Source: Tritrichomonas musculus (Eukaryota; Parabasalia; Tritrichomonadida; Tritrichomonadidae). Taken from it: a stretch of DNA of 64,000 bases. The notes beneath the pieces are model-generated. The model was given only the letters and a program-made list of their open reading frames with translations. It did no database searches and was not told where the DNA came from. Made by a program: the position numbers and the translations under genes. Positions 63,991 to 64,000 of the stretch are shown here, piece after piece; the stretch's first letter is position 1; each line of letters begins with the position of its first letter. The stretch lies in assembly GCA_039105265.1 (NCBI GenBank), contig JAPFFF010000009.1, positions 1,612,001 through 1,676,000 on the forward strand, written 5' to 3'.

Positions 63991-64000
63991 TGACGTTAAA

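Overview
The window looks like the nuclear genome of a parabasalid (trichomonad), most like the Tritrichomonas/Trichomonas group. It is very AT-rich, with compact intronless genes on both strands. Many start codons are preceded at 10-40 nt by the trichomonad initiator TCA(+1)Y(T/A). Several families are typical of the group: a BspA-type LRR surface protein with an N-terminal DUF3447/ankyrin domain, a long Sel1-repeat protein, and many DNA transposons (MULE, pogo, Tc1/mariner, hAT-like MITEs). This assignment is inference from content; no marker gene fixes the species.

Layout. 1-23.1 kb is a gene-dense host block: a two-CH-domain actin-binding protein, a Qa-SNARE (Sed5/syntaxin-5 type), a divergent pair of an LRR protein and a Sel1-repeat protein, a broken multi-TM gene with a lipase-like GHSxxG motif, a Yip1-family protein, a small unknown protein, an XPB-like TFIIH helicase, an importin-beta-like HEAT protein, a Golgi nucleotide-sugar (GDP-mannose type) transporter and a membrane-anchored subtilisin. 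24.02-38.17 kb is one 14.1-kb transposon with two 1,037-bp terminal inverted repeats. It contains a single long gene: a Mutator-like (MULE) transposase fused to a host-type DUF3447/ankyrin domain, the same domain that heads the BspA-type gene at 46-48 kb. The element ends 28 bp before a now frameshifted C2/coiled-coil/protein-kinase gene.

38.2-52.2 kb is a second host block: the kinase pseudogene, a WDR5-like WD40 protein, a membrane-bound calnexin/calreticulin, a SAPS-domain (PP6 regulatory) protein, the BspA/DUF3447 protein, a coiled-coil protein and a 72-aa protein. 52.2-64 kb has no convincing host gene and is a graveyard of nested DNA transposons: a Tc1/mariner-ended element, mariner and Tc1 relics, a 3.1-kb pogo-like element, a TTAA-flanked MITE, palindromic foldback elements and, at the right edge, two nested MITEs with perfect 8-bp target duplications.

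Several host genes belong to the secretory pathway (Sed5-like SNARE, Yip1, nucleotide-sugar transporter, calnexin, membrane subtilisin, BspA-type surface protein), but nothing suggests operons; each gene has its own short promoter. The points most worth checking are the transposase-DUF3447 fusion, the Q-to-H change in the SNARE zero layer, the degenerate helicase motifs of the XPB-like protein, and the GC-rich tandem hairpins beside the big transposon.
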